Shown here one piece after another: positions 48,778 to 56,587 of a stretch of DNA of 63,879 bases. The position numbers were made by a program, and so were the translations under genes. Origin of the DNA: a virus; IMG/VR virus record IMGVR_UViG_3300037088_000377, positions 1 through 63,879 of that record; one strand, written 5' to 3'. How positions within the stretch are numbered: position 1 is the stretch's first letter; the number at the start of each line of letters is the position of its first letter. A model generated the notes under the pieces. The model ran no database searches and was not told the origin of the DNA. It saw only the letters and a program-made list of their open reading frames with translations.

Positions 48778-48828
48778 GAATCCTTGGGATTTCTCCCCGC
48801 TTTGATGTATATTATAGGTGGATGGACA
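48776..48828 (+). promoter_or_regulatory. Recurrent phage promoter, copy 12
   Basis: AAGAATCCTTGGGATTT at 48777..48793, then GATGTATATTATAGGTGG with -10 TATATT at 48808..48813. The preceding gene's stop codon overlaps the element. Confidence 0.8.
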
Positions 48829-48830
48829 CG

Positions 48831-49181
48831 ATGAATCCACAATCACAACGGGTAACAGTCAAGCCAGTCGGCAAACGCAGTGTCGGGCGTCCTCACTGTG
48901 CTCTATGTGGGCATGTTCAGAGAACCAATGAGATAATATGCCCTAACGGTTGTTTCTGGAACCTGATAGGTTGGACTGGGTATAGAGGAACGGACGGTGT
49001 CACCGTGTTTACCGACCACCGGGCGCTCTCGCTCGCCAAGATGCACCGCTGGAACCCCGAGACGAGGCGCAGGAGCGCCAAGTCCTTCCCCAAGATTGTC
49101 GCGGCTGCGGCCATTCTTGGCTGGTCTGGAAATAATTCTAGTCCGTCGCAGCCGACATTCTTTGACCCGGAGGAGTTCTGA
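48831..49181 (+). CDS. Small zinc-binding protein
   Basis: 116 aa from the ATG at 48831 (GGTGG 8 nt upstream; an earlier ATG at 48822 touches the Shine-Dalgarno). CALCGHVQRTNEIICPNGC near residues 22-40 is a compact four-cysteine zinc site. A basic stretch follows (WNPETRRRSAKSFPKIVAAAAIL). Its stop overlaps the next start (TGATG). Possibly nucleic-acid binding. Confidence 0.6.
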   Translation: MNPQSQRVTVKPVGKRSVGRPHCALCGHVQRTNEIICPNGCFWNLIGWTGYRGTDGVTVFTDHRALSLAKMHRWNPETRRRSAKSFPKIVAAAAILGWSGNNSSPSQPTFFDPEEF

Positions 49182-49362
49182 TGGCAAAGCGAAGAAAGAG
49201 CAAAGAAAATGCGCCCCTGCGGGCACATTCAGGACCATAAAATTGAAGAACAAGAGTGGTCACGTATTCACGGTGGAACAGGTGAAGGCGTTTGCCCTCA
49301 AGAGTTACCCCGAAGCCATCTTCATCGAGACTTACGAGCAGTTCACCGGAAAGGCGGTGTAG
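49181..49362 (+). pseudogene. Second small gene with an apparent -1 frame break
   Basis: The ATG at 49181 with GGAGGAG upstream encodes MAKRRKSKENAP and then stops early (TAA at 49238..49240). Another frame from a CCCC run (about 49214..49217) encodes AGTFRTIKLKNKSGHVFTVEQVKAFALK...EQFTGKAV to the stop at 49360. One extra C would give a continuous ~60-aa protein. It could be a homopolymer error, a mutation or programmed frameshifting. A TTG at 49243 could also start a 39-aa version. Confidence 0.5.
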
Positions 49363-49364
49363 CA

Positions 49365-49622
49365 ATGAAAATCTTCGTGACGAAGTACGCCCTGTCGGAG
49401 GGCATCTTGGAAGCGGAAGCCGAGGACCTAAACCCCGCGTACAAGGACATGGTGATAGTCAAGGGCGTGCCAGGAAAGACCTATGACCAGTACTTCCACG
49501 GCGAAGGCAAGAACTGGCACCGTGACATACAGAGCGCCCGTGCTCGTGCGGCCAAGATGGTCGTCAGTAAGATTATCAGCCTCAAGAAGCAGATTTCAAA
49601 ATTGGAAGCTATCGTATTCTAA
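49365..49622 (+). CDS. Small hypothetical protein
   Basis: 85 aa from the ATG at 49365, MKIFVTKYALSEGILEAEAED, two nucleotides after the broken gene's stop. It is a beta-rich N-terminal half with a helical lysine-rich end (AAKMVVSKIISLKKQISKLEAI). I recall the type from tailed phages, unknown function. Confidence 0.6.
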   Translation: MKIFVTKYALSEGILEAEAEDLNPAYKDMVIVKGVPGKTYDQYFHGEGKNWHRDIQSARARAAKMVVSKIISLKKQISKLEAIVF

Positions 49623-49646
49623 ACCTTTGACTGACGGAGGATAACC

Positions 49647-49877
49647 ATGTCAGAAACAAAAGAATGCCCCCATGATGTAATGGGAAAGTACCTTGTGGCT
49701 CAGGGAACCCTTGGTCATTCTACCGGCTATCTTGCCTGTGAGGAATGCCTCACCAATACTGACTTCAAGACCCATCCCGGCTGGAAGGAACGGCTGGCGA
49801 CACGGGATAAGAGAGCAGAGCAGCTTAACCCCAACCTCGGTCGGACTCCTGCAGATGTGGTCACGGTCGTCGAATAA
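49647..49877 (+). CDS. Small hypothetical protein with CxxC
   Basis: 76 aa, GGAGG 7 nt upstream of the ATG. MSETKECPHDVMGKYLVAQG...YLACEECLTN has Cys, His and a C-x2-C pair that could make a small zinc site. The rest is polar. No family is recognised. Confidence 0.55.
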   Translation: MSETKECPHDVMGKYLVAQGTLGHSTGYLACEECLTNTDFKTHPGWKERLATRDKRAEQLNPNLGRTPADVVTVVE

Positions 49878-49900
49878 CTCTCTGATAGGAGAAGGCACCT

Positions 49901-50122
49901 ATGGCAGAAAAGGGAACCCAGTTTGACACCATGCTGGCACAGGCAAAGAAGCTTGTCGTCCTGATGGAACAGCGGGAGTTCGGCTGCCTCACGTGGCACC
50001 AGATGATTAACGAGGGGATGAACGAACTCAACATCATCTACTATGAAAGGGAGTTTGAGGAGGAAAGCCCCGGCGTTGCCTCCCATAGGTTAGACATGGT
50101 TGGGGACCCTCGCCAAGAGTGA
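49901..50122 (+). CDS. Small helical hypothetical protein
   Basis: 73 aa, MAEKGTQFDTMLAQAKKLVVL at the start, helical with an acidic patch (YYEREFEEESPG). TAGGAGAAGG precedes the ATG. No function is evident. Confidence 0.55.
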   Translation: MAEKGTQFDTMLAQAKKLVVLMEQREFGCLTWHQMINEGMNELNIIYYEREFEEESPGVASHRLDMVGDPRQE

Positions 50123-50170
50123 CCGGCTCCTACATCGTTGCCGAGGGATAAAATGAGATGGAGGAATAAA

Positions 50171-50401
50171 ATGAAATGGAGAACTTCAAGACCAGAGTAT
50201 GTGCATCATCCTGTCCAGGATGAACGGCAAGAGCGGATGGTGTTTGCCTTTCTCCCTAAAAAGTGTATAGATGGTTACACCCGTTGGCTCTGCAATCTGG
50301 TTGTAGAAGAACGTTATTTTGAATGGCCAAACACATGTGGTATGGCCCCTTACTGGCAAAAAGAGCGATATCGTCCGGCGAGGGGACTGGGGGTGGAATG
50401 A
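50171..50401 (+). CDS. Small aromatic-rich hypothetical protein
   Basis: 76 aa from the ATG at 50171 (GGAGG 6 nt upstream). A leader of two short in-frame ATGs with GATGGAGGAATAAAATG-like repeats precedes it. MKWRTSRPEYVHHPVQDERQ is followed by tryptophan- and cysteine-containing segments (GYTRWLCNLVVEERYFEWPNTC). Its stop overlaps the next start (ATGA). Function is unknown. Confidence 0.5.
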   Translation: MKWRTSRPEYVHHPVQDERQERMVFAFLPKKCIDGYTRWLCNLVVEERYFEWPNTCGMAPYWQKERYRPARGLGVE

Positions 50402-50541
50402 CCGACTCAGGTTTTTACAAGCCCGAGAACCATTCCTATACGGAGAACCCGACCTACACGGGACCCGGATGCTGCCACTGCGGCAAGCCTTTGGAGGCTC
50501 ACCCGCAGGGCAAGAAAGAATCCCCCCAAAAACTCTCGTGA
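50398..50541 (+). CDS. Micro-protein with CCxxC
   Basis: 47 aa, MTDSGFYKPENHSYTENPTY then GPGCCHCGKPLEAH, a likely half zinc knuckle, and a lysine-rich end (GKKESPQKLS). The final codons double as the upstream element of the next promoter, as in the 54-aa gene at 48402. Confidence 0.5.
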   Translation: MTDSGFYKPENHSYTENPTYTGPGCCHCGKPLEAHPQGKKESPQKLS

Positions 50542-50566
50542 CCGGTGTATACTATAGGTGGAGAGA
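50516..50566 (+). promoter_or_regulatory. Recurrent phage promoter, copy 13
   Basis: AAGAATCCCCCCAAAAAC at 50516..50533 (inside the preceding gene's end), then CGGTGTATACTATAGGTGGAG with -10 TATACT at 50548..50553. The gene start is at 50594 with its own AGGAG. Confidence 0.75.
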
Positions 50567-50593
50567 GATTCAAATCTTTGAGGAGACCTTCTG

Positions 50594-51232
50594 ATGCAAA
50601 TCAAGCAAATGGACCGCACGACCGTAAAACTTTTGAGCGATGCCATCAATGCCGCCCTCCAGCCCCTCGCCGTGCAGTACGGCGTTAACATCAAGCGTGG
50701 AAGCGCTTCCTTCACCGACCAGAATTTCACCCTTAAGGTTGAGGTCGCCGTAATCGGTGCTGGCGGCGTGGCTGTCAGCAAGGAAGTCACTGACTTCAAG
50801 CGTTATGCCGAGTTCCAAGGGATGAAGGCGGACGACTTCGGCAAGACTGTCAGCATCAGCGGCAAGCTCTATACCATCGCCGGGTATCTGGTGCGCAGCA
50901 CCCGCAACCCCATCCTCGTGAAGGATGTGAAGGGCAAGTCGTGGCGGATGCCCCTCCACTTGGTGACCGAGGCTCTGGACAAGGTTCGGAGTCCATCAAA
51001 AAATAAGGTTACGATTACCGAAGCCACGCTGGACAAGGTAATGCCTCGGACGAATCCGAGCATGCCATCTTTGGAGAAATTCAGCAAGCGGGGTGTTGCA
51101 GGCGAGAACGACGAAGGTTCACGCCAAGAGATGGCTGACGACAACCAGTACGGCTGGGTGGCTAATATTATTCACAATATCGACAACGGCAAGGCGGAAG
51201 CTGATGAGCGCGACGCCAAAAGGACCCCATGA
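50594..51232 (+). CDS. Hypothetical phage protein
   Basis: 212 aa. It starts MQIKQMDRTTVKLLSDAINAA and continues with a beta-rich FTLKVEVAVIGAGGV and FGKTVSISGKLYTIAGYLVRS region seen, to my memory, in many phage proteins of unknown function. The C-terminal third is polar. It overlaps the next gene by 4 nt. Confidence 0.65.
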   Translation: MQIKQMDRTTVKLLSDAINAALQPLAVQYGVNIKRGSASFTDQNFTLKVEVAVIGAGGVAVSKEVTDFKRYAEFQGMKADDFGKTVSISGKLYTIAGYLVRSTRNPILVKDVKGKSWRMPLHLVTEALDKVRSPSKNKVTITEATLDKVMPRTNPSMPSLEKFSKRGVAGENDEGSRQEMADDNQYGWVANIIHNIDNGKAEADERDAKRTP

Positions 51233-51501
51233 GGATCTTTCTGTTAAAGCGTAATGAAGATGTCCACGGGATGAGCGGCACAGGGATTGTTGCCGAGGGC
51301 GTCCAATTTAGGGATGGCGCAGTGGTGATGCGCTGGCTCGGGGACGAGCCGACCTTCGAGATATTGAAGGACATCGGGGCGGTGGCATACCTTCATGGGC
51401 ACGGGGGGAAGACCGTGGTGGTGTGGCTTGAGACATCCTTTGCCGTCGAGGCTACGAACAGCTTTATGACCGTGGACCTGGCATTAAAGAAAACAGGATA
51501 G
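51229..51501 (+). CDS. Small hypothetical phage protein
   Basis: 90 aa. MRIFLLKRNEDVHGMSGTGIVAEGVQF and VMRWLGDEPTFEILKDIGAVAYLHGHGG follow the pattern of a small beta protein common in phage accessory regions, roughly 'transmits a value by strand-turn-strand' with a His-x-Gly-His loop. No activity is known. Confidence 0.6.
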   Translation: MRIFLLKRNEDVHGMSGTGIVAEGVQFRDGAVVMRWLGDEPTFEILKDIGAVAYLHGHGGKTVVVWLETSFAVEATNSFMTVDLALKKTG

Positions 51502-51521
51502 AATGGAATGGAGCGATTGTT

Positions 51522-52976
51522 ATGAGGTCATATAAAGTAAAAGAGCCTCTTGAAAGGTACGCTCTCGCTCAGATGTATGCGCAAGGGGGTGACATCAAGG
51601 AGTTGTGCCAACGCTATAGCATATCTCCGCGCACACTCAGGCGGCTGACGCAACGAGAGGGATTTAGCAGGAGGAAACAAATATATGAAGGTTCAAAACC
51701 TTACATTGGACCTGCTTGGCGCTTTGATGCGCTTGCCGAAGAAGAGAAGGAAGCGGAAAGGCTGGTTACCGATACCATCTCGATTATGGAGGGGCACGAA
51801 AGGATGACGACCAGCGAGCTTGTCCAAGGGCTCCGGGCGCTGCCTACCTCGCCCTGGCGGACGTACCGGGGCAGCGGCATCACCGACGATGCCTCAGGAG
51901 CCATGCTCCTAGCCAGCCTCCTCAAACACTTTGGGGTTAGACCGAAGACCATCAGGGTCAAACCCAAGGGTGAGGCGAACTCCACGGCCAAAGGCTACAG
52001 ATACGCTGACCTCATCGTGGGTGCAGAGGAGGCGGGGCTGCCGCTTGTGGGTAAGGAAGCGGTTGCACGGCTCAAGACAACTCTTCCTTCCCTCCCTGAC
52101 CCTTCCCGCAATGAGGAAATTGCCCGACGCTATGCCACAGGAGAACCGTCCAGAAAGCTGGCAAAAGATTACCATCTCACAGTCAACTCTATCCGTAGGA
52201 TTTCAAAGAACGCCGGGGTCGCCCCGCATAAAAGGGGTCCTCAATCTCACCACCTGAAATTGAATGAAACAGAAAGAGACAAGCTCGTTGCTGAATACCT
52301 TGCTTGCCGCAATGCTTCCGAGGTAGCGGCAAAGAACGGTGTCTCACTCAATGCCGTATACCGTGCAGCGTGGAGCAAGGGGATATCAACAGAAGGTAGG
52401 CAAATCCGTTCCCGTGATAGATTCATGGAGATTGTTGAGGATTACAAGCTCGGTCTGACGGTAGAGCAAATAATGGCAAAGAGAGACCTCTGTTACACGA
52501 GCGTATACCAGCATCTTTATCGGGTGGGAATCAAGAGAGCGAGAACTGACCATGACATGGAAATGAAGATGCAGGATGCAGTAATCATAGGGGGATTCCG
52601 TTCTGGAAAAGACCAAGGTATGCTGATGGAAGATACGGGATTGACAAGGAGTTGCATTCAAAAACTCTTGCATAAGGCCGGAGTGACTCACAAAGAACTT
52701 ATTGACTCTAATTGGAGAGAGAAGGACAGATTGGGATGCCTACAATCCATAGACAGAAGAGGGATTTTTTGGAAAGAAAGGGAGAGACTGGTAGAACTAC
52801 AAGTTAGGGAAGCGGTGTCTAAGGTTCAATCGGTTCCTGATTTGGTGGTTCAGCCTGCCTCCATATCCGAGCCGACATCTTTCTCGGAGGTCAAGTCAAC
52901 CCCCATATCGACCCCATGGTACAAGAGATTGACCGACCTCGTGTTCAAGACCGTTAGTTCGGAACCTCGACCTTAA
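51522..52976 (+). CDS. Multi-HTH DNA-binding protein with a DUF3631-like insert
   Basis: 484 aa. Five helix-turn-helix units of resolvase/Hin type can be read (near residues 12-50, 195-235, 250-290, 300-335, 350-390), each with a second helix like SPRTLRRL, TVNSIRRI, SLNAVYRA, CYTSVYQH or TRSCIQKL. Between units 1 and 2 is MTTSELVQGLRALPTSPWRTYRG...LLKHFGVRPKTIRVKP...STAKGYRYADL, matching the winged C-terminal part of DUF3631 helicase/primase proteins. The tail is Pro/Ser-rich. A regulator or replication-site binder is likely. Confidence 0.7.
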   Translation: MRSYKVKEPLERYALAQMYAQGGDIKELCQRYSISPRTLRRLTQREGFSRRKQIYEGSKPYIGPAWRFDALAEEEKEAERLVTDTISIMEGHERMTTSELVQGLRALPTSPWRTYRGSGITDDASGAMLLASLLKHFGVRPKTIRVKPKGEANSTAKGYRYADLIVGAEEAGLPLVGKEAVARLKTTLPSLPDPSRNEEIARRYATGEPSRKLAKDYHLTVNSIRRISKNAGVAPHKRGPQSHHLKLNETERDKLVAEYLACRNASEVAAKNGVSLNAVYRAAWSKGISTEGRQIRSRDRFMEIVEDYKLGLTVEQIMAKRDLCYTSVYQHLYRVGIKRARTDHDMEMKMQDAVIIGGFRSGKDQGMLMEDTGLTRSCIQKLLHKAGVTHKELIDSNWREKDRLGCLQSIDRRGIFWKERERLVELQVREAVSKVQSVPDLVVQPASISEPTSFSEVKSTPISTPWYKRLTDLVFKTVSSEPRP

Positions 52977-53748
52977 GCTCATGGTCGGCGATGACCATGA
53001 TATCCTCCCCAAAGTATGGTCCCTGACCCTTTACCTCAATCGTATGCTGACCTACCGAGAGCCTAAAGCTCTTTAGCTCACCGGTATACCCAGCAAGGGC
53101 CTTGTCGATGAAGATGGAGTCGCCCTCGGTACGGCTTATGACCTTGACCGTCCCCGTGTCCTCTTTCTCAGCCGGGGTAAGGGCTATCTGCCGCTCCGGA
53201 TGGGCATCGTCCTTGGCATAGTAGGTGTCGTTCTCAACGACAATGTAAATGGAGTCGTCATAGTCCCAGTAATATGGCCAGACCTCATATGGCCAAGCAG
53301 AAAAACCCCAGTATAGCCCCCCATACCAGAAGTGCGGACGACCGCCCCATCCCCAGCCCCCATATCCAAGATACGGATGGGAATGCCACGGATGAAACGA
53401 GTGCCCCTGTCCAAAATAGGCGTTGTAATGGTTCTGTGGGATGCGGTAGGACCTGCCGGACGGGTTGTATCCACGCTGGCCTTCCCCGTCTCGGTTCCCT
53501 TGGTAGGCTTGCCCTCCCCGGTTGCCTTGGTGAACCTGACCGCCCCGGACTTCCTCATGACCGCCACGGACCTCGCCAGAATGCCCCGCAAGTGCCCCAG
53601 AATGCCCTCCTGAAGGCGCTGAGGACGTTACCGCCCCTCTGCCCCCTCCCGAAGAACCACCGCCGTGCGAGCCACCGCCGTGCTGGGAAGCAAACATTGG
53701 TACACAAAGACTTAGGAACAAAATTAGACTAAGTGTCTGGATTCTCAT
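52954..53748 (-). CDS. Secreted Gly/His-rich protein with PEGA-like domain
   Basis: 264 aa. The N-terminal MRIQTLSLILFLSLCVPMFA is a clear signal peptide. A GGGSHGGGSSGGG and GNRGG repeat region, an aromatic-rich segment (SHPYLGYGGWGWGGRPHFWYGG) and a C-terminal domain with a PEGA-like end (FIDKALAGYTGELKSFRLSVGQHTIEVKG) follow. Such proteins are typical of bacterial envelopes, not of virions. It may be a captured host gene altering the cell surface. Its end overlaps the multi-HTH gene by 23 nt. Confidence 0.7.
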   Translation of the reverse strand: MRIQTLSLILFLSLCVPMFASQHGGGSHGGGSSGGGRGAVTSSAPSGGHSGALAGHSGEVRGGHEEVRGGQVHQGNRGGQAYQGNRDGEGQRGYNPSGRSYRIPQNHYNAYFGQGHSFHPWHSHPYLGYGGWGWGGRPHFWYGGLYWGFSAWPYEVWPYYWDYDDSIYIVVENDTYYAKDDAHPERQIALTPAEKEDTGTVKVISRTEGDSIFIDKALAGYTGELKSFRLSVGQHTIEVKGQGPYFGEDIMVIADHELKVEVPN

Positions 53749-53830
53749 TGAGATTCCTCCATACTATCCCAATACGGGACTTTAGATTGTTTTGACGTTC
53801 TGCAACCAGAATAGGTTGCGTGTGCATTGT
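53749..53830 (-). promoter_or_regulatory. Leader with dyad and hairpin before the secreted protein
   Basis: Minus strand CAATCTAAAGT then CCCGTATTGGG (53778..53768) and a GTATGGAGG leader to the start at 53748, similar to the dyad-type promoters. A separate perfect hairpin GCAACC-AGAATA-GGTTGC lies at 53802..53819. Nothing else is recognised between 53749 and 53977. Confidence 0.35.
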
Positions 53831-53977
53831 AAAGAGTGCGTTACCGCTACCCCTATGCGGGGAGCTTGGTGTTGCGTTCATCCCTAGACCAGCAATTCAA
53901 ACGTATGCAGTCTTACCGTGGTACTGCATCACAGCCGGTAGAAATCCCTATCCCCCAACTTTGCTTATTTTAGAGTC

Positions 53978-55201
53978 CTACCAACCGGCTTGGTTCCTTA
54001 GGGATGACAGGCGGACATGAGCTTCCCCCTCACTGACTGGAATTTCAGCTTTTTCAACAGGCTTAGGTTCAGCATTTTGGTCTCTGTTCGTTGTAAAGCC
54101 CGCCCCCGTCGCCTTCTTCCCCTCGGATACTTGGTTCTTGACCTTATCAGGGGCTTTTGGCTTGGCGTCTTCGTCCCTGTCGTCAGTGAATCCCTCTCCT
54201 GCAGCTGCCTTGGCAAGCTCCTCGTCCTGTCTTAGGTCCGCTTCGGTGCCTTCGGCCCCCTCTGCTTCTTCTGTTGCCTGCTCAGCATCGGACTCCAGCC
54301 GTTCACCCTTTGCTTCCAACGGGTTATCAGCAGGCTCCTCGGGCAGTCCTTCCGGTCTGCCTATGGGCATCTCACCGTGCAACCCCTCGTCCCCATCTCC
54401 TCCGCCCAGGTTGGCATCTAACATCTCCTCCTCGGGTCCTGGAAGTTCAATTCCTAAGTTAGTAGCAAAGTTCTCGATTCCGCTCACGATTTCGTCAAGG
54501 GAACGGTAAAGCTCGATGACGGAGTCGGCAAGCTGTTCCGGGCTTGCCTCAGCAATGCGGCGGAACTCGACGGCATACTTCTTCCGAGCGGCCACACGAG
54601 CCCTGAGCGAGGCGGCTCGGGGCGGCTCATTGAGGTCTAGGTTCTCCTTAAGAGCGGCAAACGAAGTTGCCATGATGCCTGCAGAGTGTGCAAGCTCCCC
54701 GAGGGCTTCCCCCACTTTTCCCGGTGCCTTCTTGGCTACCTCACGCAAGCGACCATACTGGCTCGCCTTCTTGCTCTCGACCAATACCGCAAGCTTCTCA
54801 CGCAGTGCTTCCCTTGCTGATTTCTTTTCGTTTGCCATATGCCCCTCTCCTACTATGGGTTTGGTAGTCTTTGATGCAGAACCTACAAATCCTGTAGCCT
54901 TTCCGATGTATCCTCCGCTGTCGGTGTCTCCCGTCCAGCCACTCCGCCAAGATGCCATGTTTATTCGGGTCTTAAGTTCGGCGTTGGGCAGTTCCTTGAG
55001 GTTAGTCGTTTGGGGGTTGCCCGGAGGTTTTTGGGTGCTCTTCTCTTCCGAGCCATTTCCCGTGTCGTCAGGAGGACCTCCCAGCAAATTCTGGGCTGCC
55101 CCCAAGGGGTCTGCCCCGAATGCTGCCGTGTCCTGCGGGTCAACCCCTGGTCGGGTCAGAGGAACCGGTGCGGCATATTTTTTGAGAAATGTGGACAGCA
55201 T
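53978..55201 (-). CDS. Acidic virion-candidate protein
   Basis: 407 aa. Helical, Ala/Glu-rich with a proline- and glycine-rich N-terminus (GADPLGAAQNLLGGPPDDTG). The central part is a long coil (SAREALREKLAVLVESKKASQYGRLREV) and the C-terminus contains two related units (GEGFTDDRDEDAKPKAPDKV and GAGFTTNRDQNAEPKPVEK, each ending in VSEG). Its start overlaps the upstream stop. A scaffold or internal virion protein is plausible. Confidence 0.55.
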   Translation of the reverse strand: MLSTFLKKYAAPVPLTRPGVDPQDTAAFGADPLGAAQNLLGGPPDDTGNGSEEKSTQKPPGNPQTTNLKELPNAELKTRINMASWRSGWTGDTDSGGYIGKATGFVGSASKTTKPIVGEGHMANEKKSAREALREKLAVLVESKKASQYGRLREVAKKAPGKVGEALGELAHSAGIMATSFAALKENLDLNEPPRAASLRARVAARKKYAVEFRRIAEASPEQLADSVIELYRSLDEIVSGIENFATNLGIELPGPEEEMLDANLGGGDGDEGLHGEMPIGRPEGLPEEPADNPLEAKGERLESDAEQATEEAEGAEGTEADLRQDEELAKAAAGEGFTDDRDEDAKPKAPDKVKNQVSEGKKATGAGFTTNRDQNAEPKPVEKAEIPVSEGEAHVRLSSLRNQAGW

Positions 55202-56574
55202 TATAGAACTCCATCATGCGAGGGATTATTACTCACATGGTCCCTCATGCACCCCGAGCAGAAAAACTCTTGGCAGCCCTTGCAACGCTTGGGCTCCTTG
55301 CCGCTGCCGCAGTTCCTGCACTTGGGTGGCTCCCACTGCTTCTTCTGAGCGGACACGTGACTCTCGGGCGGAGAGTCTTTCAGAGCTGCCTCCTCGGTGG
55401 ACGGGATAGGCTCCGGGGCGGGTACCTCCTCCTTCTTCTGCTTGTGCCGGTTCTCCATACCCCGCTGGGACTCCTCAAGCCTCTTTTTCCGTCTTTCCTG
55501 TCCCTGTCGGTTGAGGAGTCGGATGAGGTCAGGAAGGGCATGCTCCTGTCCATGAAAGTGTGTCCTGACGTAGATTTCCACGACTTCAGGAAGACTTTGG
55601 AAGAGCTTCTCAAACCTATCGTGGTTCAAGCGGTTGCGGCTAGGCTCGTTTCGGTCTTGTAGCTTCTTCCACTCTTCCTCTATGTCTCTCAGCTTGAGCA
55701 TCTTGCCCTCGACCTCGGTCTGGTCGTACAGCAGGGTGAGAAGGCGCATGGACTGGCGGACGGCGGGCAGGCGGTACTTCTTGAGGAGCCAGTCCTTGAA
55801 CCCCTCGGCGAAGTGCCCCTTCGTGACCTTGTTCCATCTCCCACGATAGTCGCCAAGCTCGGCGTTATTCTCTGCCCGGTTGAGGTCCCGTGTATAGTTG
55901 GGGGACTGCATGATGTCGAGGAGACCTGGTTCACCCTCCTCCTCCGGGGTCATGGACAGGAGGCTGTCGCCAGTGACGTTCTCGGACACGTCCTGTCCTT
56001 GGATGACCTCCCTGGCATATTTCTGGGCCTCTCCGACCCTGTCGATAAAGTTGGACTTCAACACCTTTGTGATTTGCTTTTCAAGGGGGAGACCAGCGAA
56101 GTCGGGTTGCTTCGGGGATTTGGTAAAGTTCTCTATAATGTGGGGAAGCTGCTGGTCGAGGATGTGCCGCTGGAACATCAGGTAGATGACATGATGGATG
56201 GTCTCGTCTATGTCCTCTTCGTCGATAATCCCCACCTTTTTAAGGCTCTTGGCGAATATTTCATAGAGGTAATTGTCCCACTGCATCGACTGGTCAACAG
56301 GAAGCCCAGCATCCCGGATTCCGTCCTTCACGTAGGCATCGACCTGCTTGTTGTAGGCGAGCTTCAGAAGGGTTGCGATGCGGGCTATGCGCATAGGAAC
56401 GGGGTCGAAGTCGGAAGGGGTGAGGACGGGCTTCCCCATGAGGTCGGCAAGCTTGCACACGACGCCGTCCTTGGTGCTTATGCGGGAGAGGACGAGCCGA
56501 GGCTGGCCATCGGTCGAGCCGACGATACATCCCGGCACGAGGAGGCGGCTTGCCGCCAGCTTGCTGATAACCAT
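55201..56574 (-). CDS. Large protein with C-terminal RING/B-box-like zinc finger
   Basis: 457 aa. Residues ~100-330 are helical with sigma-like spacing (EEDIDETIHHVIYLMFQRHI ... VGEAQKYAREVIQ ... FEKLFQSLPEVVEIYVR). A disordered Lys/Glu/Pro stretch follows, then CRNCGSGKEPKRCKGCQEFFCSGCMRDH, a cross-braced C-x2-C..C-x2-C..C-x2-C type finger near the C-terminus. The upstream gene at 56588 is 14 nt away. The sigma comparison is weak. The finger is clear. Confidence 0.55.
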   Translation of the reverse strand: MVISKLAASRLLVPGCIVGSTDGQPRLVLSRISTKDGVVCKLADLMGKPVLTPSDFDPVPMRIARIATLLKLAYNKQVDAYVKDGIRDAGLPVDQSMQWDNYLYEIFAKSLKKVGIIDEEDIDETIHHVIYLMFQRHILDQQLPHIIENFTKSPKQPDFAGLPLEKQITKVLKSNFIDRVGEAQKYAREVIQGQDVSENVTGDSLLSMTPEEEGEPGLLDIMQSPNYTRDLNRAENNAELGDYRGRWNKVTKGHFAEGFKDWLLKKYRLPAVRQSMRLLTLLYDQTEVEGKMLKLRDIEEEWKKLQDRNEPSRNRLNHDRFEKLFQSLPEVVEIYVRTHFHGQEHALPDLIRLLNRQGQERRKKRLEESQRGMENRHKQKKEEVPAPEPIPSTEEAALKDSPPESHVSAQKKQWEPPKCRNCGSGKEPKRCKGCQEFFCSGCMRDHVSNNPSHDGVL

Positions 56575-56587
56575 GGTTTCTCCACGA

